Assembly (NCBI GenBank): GCA_900547195.1
Contig: URFQ01000003.1
Location: 1 to 64,000 of the forward strand
Direction of reading: 5' to 3'
DNA: 64,000 bases
DNA from: an uncultured Butyricicoccus sp.
GTDB taxonomy: Bacteria > Bacillota > Clostridia > Oscillospirales > Butyricicoccaceae
Shown here: positions 1 to 8,350 of the stretch, piece after piece
How positions within the stretch are numbered: the first letter of the stretch is position 1
Layout: the number at the start of each line of letters is the position of its first letter
Position numbers and translations under genes: made by a program
The notes under the pieces: model-generated
Told to the model about the DNA's origin: nothing
What the model saw: only the letters and a program-made list of their open reading frames with translations
Databases searched by the model: none

Positions 1-202
1 TTAAAGTTTCCATCGCTATAGCCACCTGCCTGTCTGAAATTGTAGGTCTCATAGCTTGAGTTTACAGACAGCATAATGGTAAATAATGATGTAAACATCA
101 AAGTTGTGAGTGCTATAGCACAAATTGCAATAATATTTCTTTTTCTGGATGCCCACAGAGACTTGAAGCTAAGTCTGCGGATACATTTTCTGTTCTTTAC
201 TC

Positions 203-206
<4 letters not shown>
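1..206 (-). CDS. FtsX-like ABC transporter permease, N-terminal part (runs off window start)
   Basis: Reading the minus strand from an ATG at 206 gives an open frame of about 68 residues to the window edge. A basic N-terminus (MRVKNRKCIRRLSFKSLWAS) is followed by one long hydrophobic segment, then a polar exported stretch. This is the usual start of MacB/FtsX-type permeases, whose first transmembrane helix precedes a large extracytoplasmic domain. Its ATG overlaps the TGA of the upstream ATPase gene (ATGA at 203-206), so the two are translationally coupled and probably form one exporter. The family assignment rests on this N-terminus and on the ATPase neighbour only. The substrate is unknown; peptide or lipid export or antimicrobial resistance are typical for the family. 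Confidence 0.75.
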
Positions 207-877
<671 letters not shown>

Positions 878-971
878 ATTGTTGTCCTCCGTTCGTTTTG
901 GTGCTTACAGGATAGCAGGCAAATCTTTCGAAAATCTTTCCGTCAAAACATTTTTAAACGGACGCAAAAGA

Positions 972-1204
972 GGGCTGCCTCACGGCAGCCCGAGCGTGTC
1001 AAAAAAGTCCTTCGCGCCGCAGCGCGCATGAAATTTCTAAAAAAGTCAGGACATGCGCCTGACTTTTTTGACAGCAAGAGTTTTGAAATGGCTCATTTAT
1101 GCGCCTTTTCAAAACTCCTTCGCCCAGAGCCATTTATGGCGGCGGGCGTACTTGTCGAAAAACTGTAGTTTTTCGACAGTCTGAGGCTGCCTCACGGCAG
1201 CCCC
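972..1204. repeat. cluster of hairpins with a duplicated 18-nt palindromic unit
   Basis: The 347-nt gap between the ATPase start and the UroD-like stop is packed with inverted repeats. GGCTGCCTCACGGCAGCC occurs at 973-990 and again identically at 1186-1203; each copy is a 7-bp stem. Between them are a 13-bp pair (997-1009 with 1061-1073), a hairpin at 1039-1069 around GTCAGG/CCTGAC, an 11-bp pair (1078-1088 with 1107-1117) and a hairpin at 1154-1179 (TGTCGAAAAACT...). No coding frame is convincing here. One or more of these probably terminate the minus-strand UroD-like gene. The density suggests a mobile or multicopy intergenic repeat. Confidence 0.7.
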
Positions 1205-1224
1205 CGGAAAAAGATGAAATTCAA

Positions 1225-2538
1225 TTAGCCGAAGACCTTGGCGGCGCACTCGCGGCACAGGTCGGTCCACTTGCGGAAATCGCGGGGATCCTGAATGGTA
1301 TGGGTATCCTTCAGGATGATTTCAAAGGCCGTGCCTTTGCCTTCCTGCATCAGGCGCATAGTGTCCTTCCGCATCAGGTCTTCATCCCAGCCGCCAGTGA
1401 TGTAGGATGGGTTGGGCTTGCAGGAGAAGATCGCCTTCATGCCCATCTGGTCGCGCATGGAAGCCACGTCCGCCCATGGGGAAACCGAGATACGGCGGAT
1501 GTTATGGATGCCCAGGATATCCGGCAGCTTGTTCTCGAGGTTGTCGCAGCAGCCATAGGAGGACAGGGCGAACTTTTCGAGCAGGCGCTTCTCGTAGTCG
1601 ATGGCAAATTCCCTGGTCATCTCCGGCGATACGGAAATAAACTCCTGGGACTCCGCATATGCCCACAGGTTCTTGAACGTCAGCTTTTCGCCCGGAGCCG
1701 GCGCCTTGATATCGCGCGTGTAGCCGAAACCGCCGGTGCCGTTGTACTGGCAGCCGTTGTTCATGGACAGCAGGCCCATGTCGAGCTGCTGCTGATAGAG
1801 GTTCAGATAGCCCTTTTCGAGAACGGCGAGGATTTTGTGCATCTGCTCCGGATAGTCATACAGGTCAAACAGCGCGTTCTCATAGCCGCGGATCTTGGTG
1901 TAGGTCTCCATCCAGGAAAATGCGATGTAGGTGTTGCCGGTCCACTGTACGTCGAGGATGTCGCCCAGCAGCTCCTGATGGATCTCAAGCATGCGCCTGG
2001 AGCCTGCCTCGTCATAGATGACCCTGGGCGCAACCAGGCGGCTTGCGATGTCCTCGTCCTCCATGTCGTCGTCGCCGATGAGCGGCTCGAACTCCGCAGC
2101 AGTCTCGTCGAACTTATAGTCCGGACGCCAGAACGGGTTGATCGTGGAAATGGTCGGCACGTGAACCGATTCGTTGGTGAACGCGTTGTGCGCCTGCGCG
2201 CCCTCCACCGTCCAACCGGTATCGGAAATAATCTTGCGGCAGTCCCAGCGCATCTCGGCCGGAACGTCGTCGTTGATGACCTCGGCGCGGAAAATGCGTG
2301 CGCGCAGGGTCCATTCGATCTCACGCAGGATCGGATCCTCGCAGACCAGCGAGTCGGCCGGCACATTCTTGCGCCAAGCGCCCTCGGGCGAGCAGTCAAT
2401 TACTGGCTGGTCGGTTTTGAGGTCGTTGTGCGCATACCACAGCTTGCGGCGCTCTTCCATAATGGGCTGGTTTGCAAGGTCGGCCAGTTTCTTGGCCAGA
2501 TCGCGGATTACCTGACGCTCGTTGTCTTGAATGGTCAT
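1225..2538 (-). CDS. uroporphyrinogen decarboxylase-like (URO-D superfamily) protein
   Basis: A 437-residue soluble protein without signal peptide or membrane segment. The C-terminal half (about residues 240-437) resembles the TIM-barrel URO-D/MtaA-type superfamily, whose members include haem decarboxylases and corrinoid methyltransferases. Visible pieces are the SSYGCCDNLENKLPDI segment and the following SVSPWADVASMRDQMG segment, which look like the central barrel strands. It is longer than HemE (about 340-350 residues), and no haem genes lie nearby, so a true HemE role is unlikely. It stands alone on the minus strand, divergent from an AraC-type regulator gene. Distant members of this superfamily do appear in carbohydrate gene clusters, but their reactions are mostly uncharacterised. 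A good ribosome site (AAGGAGGACAATTCC) supports the start. Confidence 0.6.
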   Translation of the reverse strand: MTIQDNERQVIRDLAKKLADLANQPIMEERRKLWYAHNDLKTDQPVIDCSPEGAWRKNVPADSLVCEDPILREIEWTLRARIFRAEVINDDVPAEMRWDCRKIISDTGWTVEGAQAHNAFTNESVHVPTISTINPFWRPDYKFDETAAEFEPLIGDDDMEDEDIASRLVAPRVIYDEAGSRRMLEIHQELLGDILDVQWTGNTYIAFSWMETYTKIRGYENALFDLYDYPEQMHKILAVLEKGYLNLYQQQLDMGLLSMNNGCQYNGTGGFGYTRDIKAPAPGEKLTFKNLWAYAESQEFISVSPEMTREFAIDYEKRLLEKFALSSYGCCDNLENKLPDILGIHNIRRISVSPWADVASMRDQMGMKAIFSCKPNPSYITGGWDEDLMRKDTMRLMQEGKGTAFEIILKDTHTIQDPRDFRKWTDLCRECAAKVFG

Positions 2539-2640
2539 GGAATTGTCCTCCTTATTTCTCTCATTTCAGCATTTCTATCTGGGATTCGTTCGTTTCCTTG
2601 TTTGACCGTTGTTTCTCTTGCTTATCTATATTGTAACACC

Positions 2641-2658
2641 AACGGACGCGCGGCCGTT
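2641..2658. promoter_or_regulatory. imperfect 18-bp GC-rich palindrome, candidate operator
   Basis: AACGGACGCGCGGCCGTT reads almost the same on both strands; only the positions next to the central CGCGCG mismatch. It lies in the divergent region between the UroD-like gene and the AraC regulator, upstream of the former. A regulator-binding role is inferred from symmetry and location only. Confidence 0.35.
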
Positions 2659-2828
2659 AGAAGAAAAAATCTCAAAAATAGCACAAACCGAAACTCCTTG
2701 ATTAAATTAAGGAAAACCGCACAAAACGCTTATGCATTTTCTGTACAACCTGCATAACCCCCAATTTCCTTGGGATTTTCCCGCTTTTAAGCATCCAAAA
2801 CAGAGCTTTATAAATTTGTCTGACCCGC

Positions 2829-2857
2829 TTGCAAGCACATATCGGATTTGCTATGAT
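2829..2857 (+). promoter_or_regulatory. sigma-A-type promoter for the AraC regulator and downstream sensory genes
   Basis: TTGCAA at 2829-2834 and TATGAT at 2852-2857 are separated by exactly 17 nt. Transcription would start near 2864. This leaves a short leader before the AGGAGGG and GTG at 2910, and it argues against any protein start at the ATG at 2829, which would lie inside the -35 region. Confidence 0.6.
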
Positions 2858-2909
2858 AAGGAAAGAACAGATTCGCACAAAACATACCGCCACGATAGGA
2901 GGGACATTT

Positions 2910-3890
2910 GTGGAATTCAGCGACATCCTGTATCTGGATATGGACGCGGAAAAATTTGACGCTTCCGGCATCGCCATCGACCTGTACGGCTCGCTCGACG
3001 AAGTGCCCAACCGTACCAGCCGGTACAGCGAACCCATGCACCAGCACAATTATTATGAGCTGTTTTTGATCCTCAAGGGCGCGTGCCAGCACATCTACCG
3101 CGGCAGCGAAAGCACGCTCATTCGCGGCGATATTGTGCTCATCCCGCCAAACACACCGCACGCCTATCGTTTTCAGGACACCATTGCGCTCGCCACCTGC
3201 CAGTTTTACAATGAACTGATGGACGCCGAATGGGAAACGCTGCTGCACAGCATCGACTACCGTACCTTGCAGCGGCGCGCGCATACCGGCCCCTGCCTGG
3301 AATCGATCGACATCCTCCAAAACGACGAGGACGACGTCAAACCGCCGGCCCATACCTCCAACCTCAACAGCCAGGGTATCATCCGCCTGCGGCAGAGCGA
3401 GTGCGCGCAGGTGGAAGAATATATGCGCCAGCTCATCACCGAGCAGCGAGACCGGCGCTACGGCTATGCGCGCATGAAGCGCAGCCTGCTGGAGCAGATC
3501 ATGGTGGTGGTCAAGCGCGTCCAGATGCGGCAGTTTGACAACGCCGGCAAAACCGCCTCGTGGAAAGAGGAAATGATCGAGCAGGTGCTGTCGCGCATTG
3601 ACGAAAACCCAGCGGAGGCCTTTGACTTTGAGCGGGTCGCGGCCGACTGGCACATCACGCACACCTATTTCCGCCGCGTCTTCAAAAACGCAACCGGCCT
3701 TGCCCCTGTCGAATACCTGGGCCGCACGCGCGTGCTGCGCGCGCTCGAGCTCATCCAGGTGACCGATATCCCGGTCTCGGAAGCGGCGGCGCAGGTGGGC
3801 ATCTACGATGCGAACTATTTTTCACGCCTGTTCAAAAAATACCTCGGCTATGCGCCCCGGTATTTTAAACACATTGCAGCGGCGCAGTAA
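2910..3890 (+). CDS. AraC family transcriptional regulator with cupin-type sensor
   Basis: Start chosen at GTG 2910 (326 residues) because AGGAGGG sits six to seven bases upstream, while the in-frame ATG at 2829 lies inside a promoter. The N-terminal part carries a cupin-like ligand domain (MHQHNYYELFLILKG..., then IRGDIVLIPPNTPHAY). The C-terminal roughly 100 residues form the double helix-turn-helix: WHITHTYFRRVFKNATGLAP, then IPVSEAAAQVGIYDANYFSR. It precedes the histidine kinase gene by 15 nt, so it is probably co-transcribed with the sensory unit. Likely role: cytoplasmic sensing of a sugar or its derivative and control of this block. Ligand unknown. Confidence 0.9.
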   Translation: MEFSDILYLDMDAEKFDASGIAIDLYGSLDEVPNRTSRYSEPMHQHNYYELFLILKGACQHIYRGSESTLIRGDIVLIPPNTPHAYRFQDTIALATCQFYNELMDAEWETLLHSIDYRTLQRRAHTGPCLESIDILQNDEDDVKPPAHTSNLNSQGIIRLRQSECAQVEEYMRQLITEQRDRRYGYARMKRSLLEQIMVVVKRVQMRQFDNAGKTASWKEEMIEQVLSRIDENPAEAFDFERVAADWHITHTYFRRVFKNATGLAPVEYLGRTRVLRALELIQVTDIPVSEAAAQVGIYDANYFSRLFKKYLGYAPRYFKHIAAAQ

Positions 3891-3905
3891 GCGGGAGGGC
3901 TGGCA

Positions 3906-5669
3906 ATGAAACAATCCCAAATCGCCATGCCTTTCCGCACACGGATGCTGCTTGGCATCCTTGCCGTGGCGCTGACCAGCCTCGCGGTCTTTTTCGCTGG
4001 CAGCGCCTGTTTTGTGGTGCGCATGGCCGAAAAAAATTATGCGCGCACCGTCACCGGCCCGATGGCTTCGCAGGCCGCGCGCTTCGACGACGCCATGCGC
4101 GACGCATACCGTACCGCAGTGCGCGCCGCGAACGACGGCGAGCTGCGCCGGCAGGCGGCGGCCTATGCGGCGCTGGACGCACCTGCAACCCTCGATGCGC
4201 TCGCGCTTTCCAACCGGCTGCTCGCGCTGCGGGATACCGCGCAACAGGCGGACAGCCTGGCGCTATACCTGCCTGGCCGGCAGCAGATGATCACCTCCAG
4301 CGAATACCGCATCGTGGCCGACGTGCCGCGGGCGGACGCGCCCTCATGGGTGACCGCCGCGCCGCCGGACAGCCTGTCCCCGCATGTCTATTGGGACGAC
4401 GCAGGCAGTGTACCGCGCTGCGAATACGGTTATTTTCAGGACATCCGGGCCGCGGACGGCAGCGTGCTTGCGCGCGTATGCGTCAATGTGGACGAGCGCG
4501 CCATGTATTACAGCCTGCTCGAGCAACCGGCCGCGCAGGAGGATACGGCGGTATATCTGCTCGCGGCGGACGGTACGGTGGTCTCCTCCGGGCCGCCGGA
4601 CGGTCACGGGCTGTCGTTTACCGACCTGACCGGCCACGCCATGCCCGCAGCGCGGACCGCCTTCGGCACCACCCGCGCCGGGCGGCTGTACGCGCTCGTA
4701 CAAGGCGGGTTCAGCGGATGCGCGGTACTGCGCCTGACCAGCCGCGGCACGCTGTCCAGCGAACTTGGCGGCATGGCGCTGCTGCTCGCCCTGCTGCTCG
4801 GCGTGGTATGCATTGCCGCCGTGCTGCTTGCACGAAAACTGTCCGGCTGGCTGTACCGGCCGCTCGGCGCTTTGATGGGCGCCATGGAATGCGCCGGACA
4901 GGGCGACATGAACGCCCGCGCTCCGGACGGAGACGACGAATTCGGCGCCATCGGCGGCCGTTTCAATCAAATGATGGAGGAGATTGACAACCTGCTCGAC
5001 GATCTTGTGGAAGCGCGCCTCGAAAAGCGGCAGGCCGAAATCGAAGCCCTCCAGCAGCAGATCAAGCCCCACTTTATGTACAACACCCTGAATACCATTA
5101 AATTCGCGGCCATTTTGCAGGGCAACGACGAAATCGGCTCCCTGCTCGGATCCTTTATCGCGCTGCTTGAAGCCAGCATCAGCAAAAAGGGCGCGTTCCT
5201 TCCTCTATCGGAGGAAATCCATCTGGTGGAGGATTATGCTTCCCTGCAACAGTACCGCTATATGGACAGCTTTACGGTCGAATGCAGCGTGTCGCCCGAG
5301 GCGGCGAGCTGCACTGTGCCGCGCCTGCTGTTACAGCCGCTGGTAGAAAACGCGATCCTGCACGGCATCCTCCCGCGGCGGCCGGGCTACCGTATTACCA
5401 TTGACGCCACGGTAGAAAACAGGATGCTGCACATCCTGGTGTCCGACAACGGCAAAGGCATGCCGGAAGAGGAATGCCGCGCACTGCTGGAAAACGATCC
5501 GGACGACAACCGCCGCTTCACCGGCATCGGCATGCGCAACGTGCGCGAGCGCCTTCGCCTGTATTACGGCGACCGAGCCACGTTTTCCATCCACACCGCA
5601 CCCGGCGAGGGTACATGCATTATGCTGTCGCTGCCGGCAATTCCCGAAGACAAGGAGGGGACGCCATGA
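3906..5669 (+). CDS. YesM-type sensor histidine kinase (LytS/HPK7 family)
   Basis: A 587-residue membrane kinase. Transmembrane helix 1 is near residues 14-37 and helix 2 near 289-311, flanking an extracytoplasmic sensor of about 250 residues. A HAMP linker follows (RPLGALMGAMECAGQGDMNA). The phospho-accepting region QQQIKPHFMYNTLNTIKF lies near residues 380-398, and the ATP-binding domain shows LLLQPLVENAILHG, VSDNGKGMPEE and GIGMRNVRERL. The stop codon overlaps the start of the next gene (ATGA at 5666-5669). Family knowledge: such kinases work with YesN-type regulators, which is the case here, to switch on sugar uptake. The ribosome site is modest (GGGAGGGCTGGCA). Confidence 0.93.
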   Translation: MKQSQIAMPFRTRMLLGILAVALTSLAVFFAGSACFVVRMAEKNYARTVTGPMASQAARFDDAMRDAYRTAVRAANDGELRRQAAAYAALDAPATLDALALSNRLLALRDTAQQADSLALYLPGRQQMITSSEYRIVADVPRADAPSWVTAAPPDSLSPHVYWDDAGSVPRCEYGYFQDIRAADGSVLARVCVNVDERAMYYSLLEQPAAQEDTAVYLLAADGTVVSSGPPDGHGLSFTDLTGHAMPAARTAFGTTRAGRLYALVQGGFSGCAVLRLTSRGTLSSELGGMALLLALLLGVVCIAAVLLARKLSGWLYRPLGALMGAMECAGQGDMNARAPDGDDEFGAIGGRFNQMMEEIDNLLDDLVEARLEKRQAEIEALQQQIKPHFMYNTLNTIKFAAILQGNDEIGSLLGSFIALLEASISKKGAFLPLSEEIHLVEDYASLQQYRYMDSFTVECSVSPEAASCTVPRLLLQPLVENAILHGILPRRPGYRITIDATVENRMLHILVSDNGKGMPEEECRALLENDPDDNRRFTGIGMRNVRERLRLYYGDRATFSIHTAPGEGTCIMLSLPAIPEDKEGTP

Positions 5670-6625
5670 AGCGACGCCCCATTCGCGCGCTGGCGCTCAT
5701 GCTGGCCTCCCTGCTGGCCTGCACCGGCTGCGGCAGCGCAAACTATGAAACGGGCGCGCCCGATTATACGGTCGGCGTGGTGCTTAAGACGCAGGAAAGC
5801 GAGCACTGGCTGCGCATCCGCTCCGGGATGGAACGCGCAGCCGAAGAGGAAAATGTCCGTCTGCTGCTCGCCTGGCCGACCGATGAGCTTTCCACGGGCG
5901 AGCAGCGCGATATAATCGCCGACATGTTGCGCTGTGACATCGATGCGCTGGTGGTCGCGCCCTGCGATTCGTGGGACTGCGGCTGGTTCCGCACTGCCGC
6001 GGAGGAAAAAGGCATCCTCGTGTTCACCACCGACACCGCAGCGCTGGACTGCGCCATCCCATATATTGGCTCAGATCACCAGAAAATCGGGCGGACTGCG
6101 GCGGGCTACCTGCAAAACGCGCTGCCCGCAGGCAGCAAGGTCGGCGTGGTGGCCGGTTTCCAGGGGCAGCAGTCTCTTGCGGCGCGCACGGATGCTTTCC
6201 GCACGGCGCTGGCTACAGACAGCCGCCTGCAGCTTCTGCGCGTCGAACCCGGCTGCCTGAGTTTTGCCTCCGCGCTGGATGCGGCGCGCAGCCTGATTGA
6301 GGACGGTGCGGACGCGCTGTTCTGCACCAGCGCCGTGCTCGGGCTGGGCGCCGCGGCGGCGGTGCGCGAAACGGACGCCGCCGTGCGCATTGTGGCGGTG
6401 GATACGCAGGATGACGCGCTGAAAGCGGTCGAAACCGGCGCGTTTGACGCGCTGATCACCCAGTCGGGCGAAGAGATCGGCCGCCGCACCATCGAAACCG
6501 TGGCTGCGGCCCTGCGCGGCAAGACCCCGCCCGGGGAGACATATATTGCGGGCGAGGTGCTGACCGCAGACAACATTGCAGAGTTTTTGAGCAAAGAGGG
6601 GGAGGAAACATGGTCAGTATCCTGA
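5666..6625 (+). CDS. periplasmic sugar-binding-type lipoprotein, accessory sensor of the two-component system
   Basis: Start at ATG 5666 (319 residues), coupled to the kinase stop and preceded by AAGGAGGGG. An N-terminal basic and hydrophobic signal ends in a lipobox with Cys19 (LLAC), so the protein should be anchored on the outer face of the membrane. The rest is a type-I periplasmic-binding fold of the ribose/galactose class: TVGVVLKTQESEHWL, IDALVVAP, VFTTDTAA, IGSDHQKIGRTAA, and IVAVDTQDDALKAVETG. It sits between kinase and regulator rather than beside ABC permeases. The inferred role is therefore ligand presentation to the kinase, as in known three-component systems, rather than transport. 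It overlaps the response regulator gene by 16 nt. Confidence 0.85.
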   Translation: MKRRPIRALALMLASLLACTGCGSANYETGAPDYTVGVVLKTQESEHWLRIRSGMERAAEEENVRLLLAWPTDELSTGEQRDIIADMLRCDIDALVVAPCDSWDCGWFRTAAEEKGILVFTTDTAALDCAIPYIGSDHQKIGRTAAGYLQNALPAGSKVGVVAGFQGQQSLAARTDAFRTALATDSRLQLLRVEPGCLSFASALDAARSLIEDGADALFCTSAVLGLGAAAAVRETDAAVRIVAVDTQDDALKAVETGAFDALITQSGEEIGRRTIETVAAALRGKTPPGETYIAGEVLTADNIAEFLSKEGEETWSVS

Positions 6626-8157
6626 TCGTCGACGACGATGCGCTGGTGCGCATGTTTTTAAAACAGATCGTTCCCTGGGAGGACCGGGGCTATACCATCG
6701 CGGGCGATGCATGCGACGGGGAAGAAGCCCTCGAAAAAATAGAGGAGCTGCACCCCGATATCCTGCTGACCGATATGAGCATGTCGGGGCTGGACGGCGT
6801 GGGGCTAATCGAGCGCGCCAAGGCGGACGGCTTTGACGGGGGTGTGGTGGTGCTGAGCTGCCACGAAGATTTTTCCTATGTGAAAACGGCGATGCAGCTC
6901 GGCGCAGACGAATACCTGCTCAAAAACCATTTGAGCGGCCCGGAACTGTTGCGGGTGATGGACACGGTGCGCGACAAGCTGGAAAGCCGCCGCGCCCGGA
7001 GCGGCCGGCTGCATGCTTACGCAAAAAAGGGACTGCGTGCCATGCAGCACGAACTGCTGGAATCCCTGCTTTCCGAACCCGGCCTGTCCGCGGCACGGCA
7101 GCGCGAGATGACCGCGGCCGCCGGCCTGCACGGGCGGTATTCCCGCTGCGCGGTGCTGCTTGCCAAGCTTCCGGCGGCCGCGTCCGGGCAGGCCGCGCGG
7201 CTCGCCGAGCTGTGCGGGCAGTTCGCCGCCAAATACCACGCCGAAGCCGTGCGTTTCCGCGAGGACAGCTGCGCGCTGCTCATTGATCTCAGCAGCCTGC
7301 CTTCGGCAAGCGCGCAACAGGAGGCCATCGGCCAGCTGGGCGCCACCGTGGCTGATTATGCCTGGCGCTATCTGGGCCTGCCGGTCTCGGCAGGCATCAG
7401 CCGCGTCCACGAGGGGCACGGCGCTCTGGCAGACGCGCTGCGGCAGGCGAACGAAGCAGCGGTCGCGGCGTTTTACAAAGAGGGCGTTTACTGGTACGGT
7501 TCCCCCGAGGCCGCGCTTTCCGATACTCTGCCTTCTGCTGCCGAAAACTTCGAACACAGCGTGGGCGCACTCATTGAACGGGGCGCTGCCGCGCAGGTCG
7601 AGGCTGATTACCGCGCAGCGCTGGAACAGATCGGGCAGGCGCGTGTGCAACCGGGTACGGTTCTGTACTGGCTGCGGCGGTGCGACCTCAGCGCCGGCAC
7701 GCAGCGCGAGGAAAAGGAATATGCCGCCCTGCATGCCTTTGCCGATTACATTCCCCTGAGCGCGGCCTATACGGCCCGCGCGCACGCATACGGGGTCAGC
7801 GGCCTGCCTGCAACCGTTTCTCCCGCCATCGCAGCCGCGGTGCGCTTTATCCGCACGCATTTTGCCGAACAGCTTACGCTTGCGCAGACCGCCGAACAGG
7901 CCGGGCTGACCCAGAACTATTTTTCTTCCCTCTTTAAGCAGGAAGTCGGCGCCGGTTTTTCGGCTTATCTGACCGACTGCCGCCTGCAATACGTATGCCG
8001 CCGCCTGACCACAAGCACAGACATGATCAAGGCGATTGCGGCCGATGCGGGCTTTCTCGATTACCAGCATTTCTGCCGCACCTTCAAAAAGCGCATGGGC
8101 GTCAGCCCGGCTGAATACCGGCGTTCGGAAAATCCAACAACTCTTACCGGAAAATAA
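6610..8157 (+). CDS. YesN-type response regulator (REC plus AraC output)
   Basis: 515 residues. The receiver domain has the acidic pair near the N-terminus (LIVDDDALVR), the phosphorylation aspartate in DILLTDMSMSGLDG near residue 55, and the conserved lysine in YLLKNHLSG. A long middle region of about 270 residues follows. The C-terminal AraC domain shows LTLAQTAEQAGLTQNYFSSLFKQ-type motifs and ends with FCRTFKKRMGVSPAEYR. The start has a near-consensus ribosome site (GGGGGAGGAAAC). The gene overlaps the sugar-binding lipoprotein gene by 16 nt. Likely target: the sodium:solute symporter gene that begins 193 nt downstream. Confidence 0.93.
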   Translation: MVSILIVDDDALVRMFLKQIVPWEDRGYTIAGDACDGEEALEKIEELHPDILLTDMSMSGLDGVGLIERAKADGFDGGVVVLSCHEDFSYVKTAMQLGADEYLLKNHLSGPELLRVMDTVRDKLESRRARSGRLHAYAKKGLRAMQHELLESLLSEPGLSAARQREMTAAAGLHGRYSRCAVLLAKLPAAASGQAARLAELCGQFAAKYHAEAVRFREDSCALLIDLSSLPSASAQQEAIGQLGATVADYAWRYLGLPVSAGISRVHEGHGALADALRQANEAAVAAFYKEGVYWYGSPEAALSDTLPSAAENFEHSVGALIERGAAAQVEADYRAALEQIGQARVQPGTVLYWLRRCDLSAGTQREEKEYAALHAFADYIPLSAAYTARAHAYGVSGLPATVSPAIAAAVRFIRTHFAEQLTLAQTAEQAGLTQNYFSSLFKQEVGAGFSAYLTDCRLQYVCRRLTTSTDMIKAIAADAGFLDYQHFCRTFKKRMGVSPAEYRRSENPTTLTGK

Positions 8158-8350
8158 ATAAACTTTTCCCGTGCTCCGCGCTGTTTGCCCCGCGTTTCCG
8201 CCTGTAAAGTGCGATTTTTTCCGCCGGCCCAAAAACAGCGCCCAAAAAAATATCAATTTTTCAGAAAAACCCCCTGCTCGATGATAGATCGGATACGCGG
8301 TATACTTTACCCAGTTCCAAGGAAAGAAATCATAGAAAAGGGGTAAAAAA

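Noticed and set aside
1099..2757. 552-codon plus-strand frame opposite the UroD-like gene
   Set aside because: It is a GC-rich shadow of the minus-strand coding sequence, without ribosome site or domain, and it runs through the hairpin cluster.
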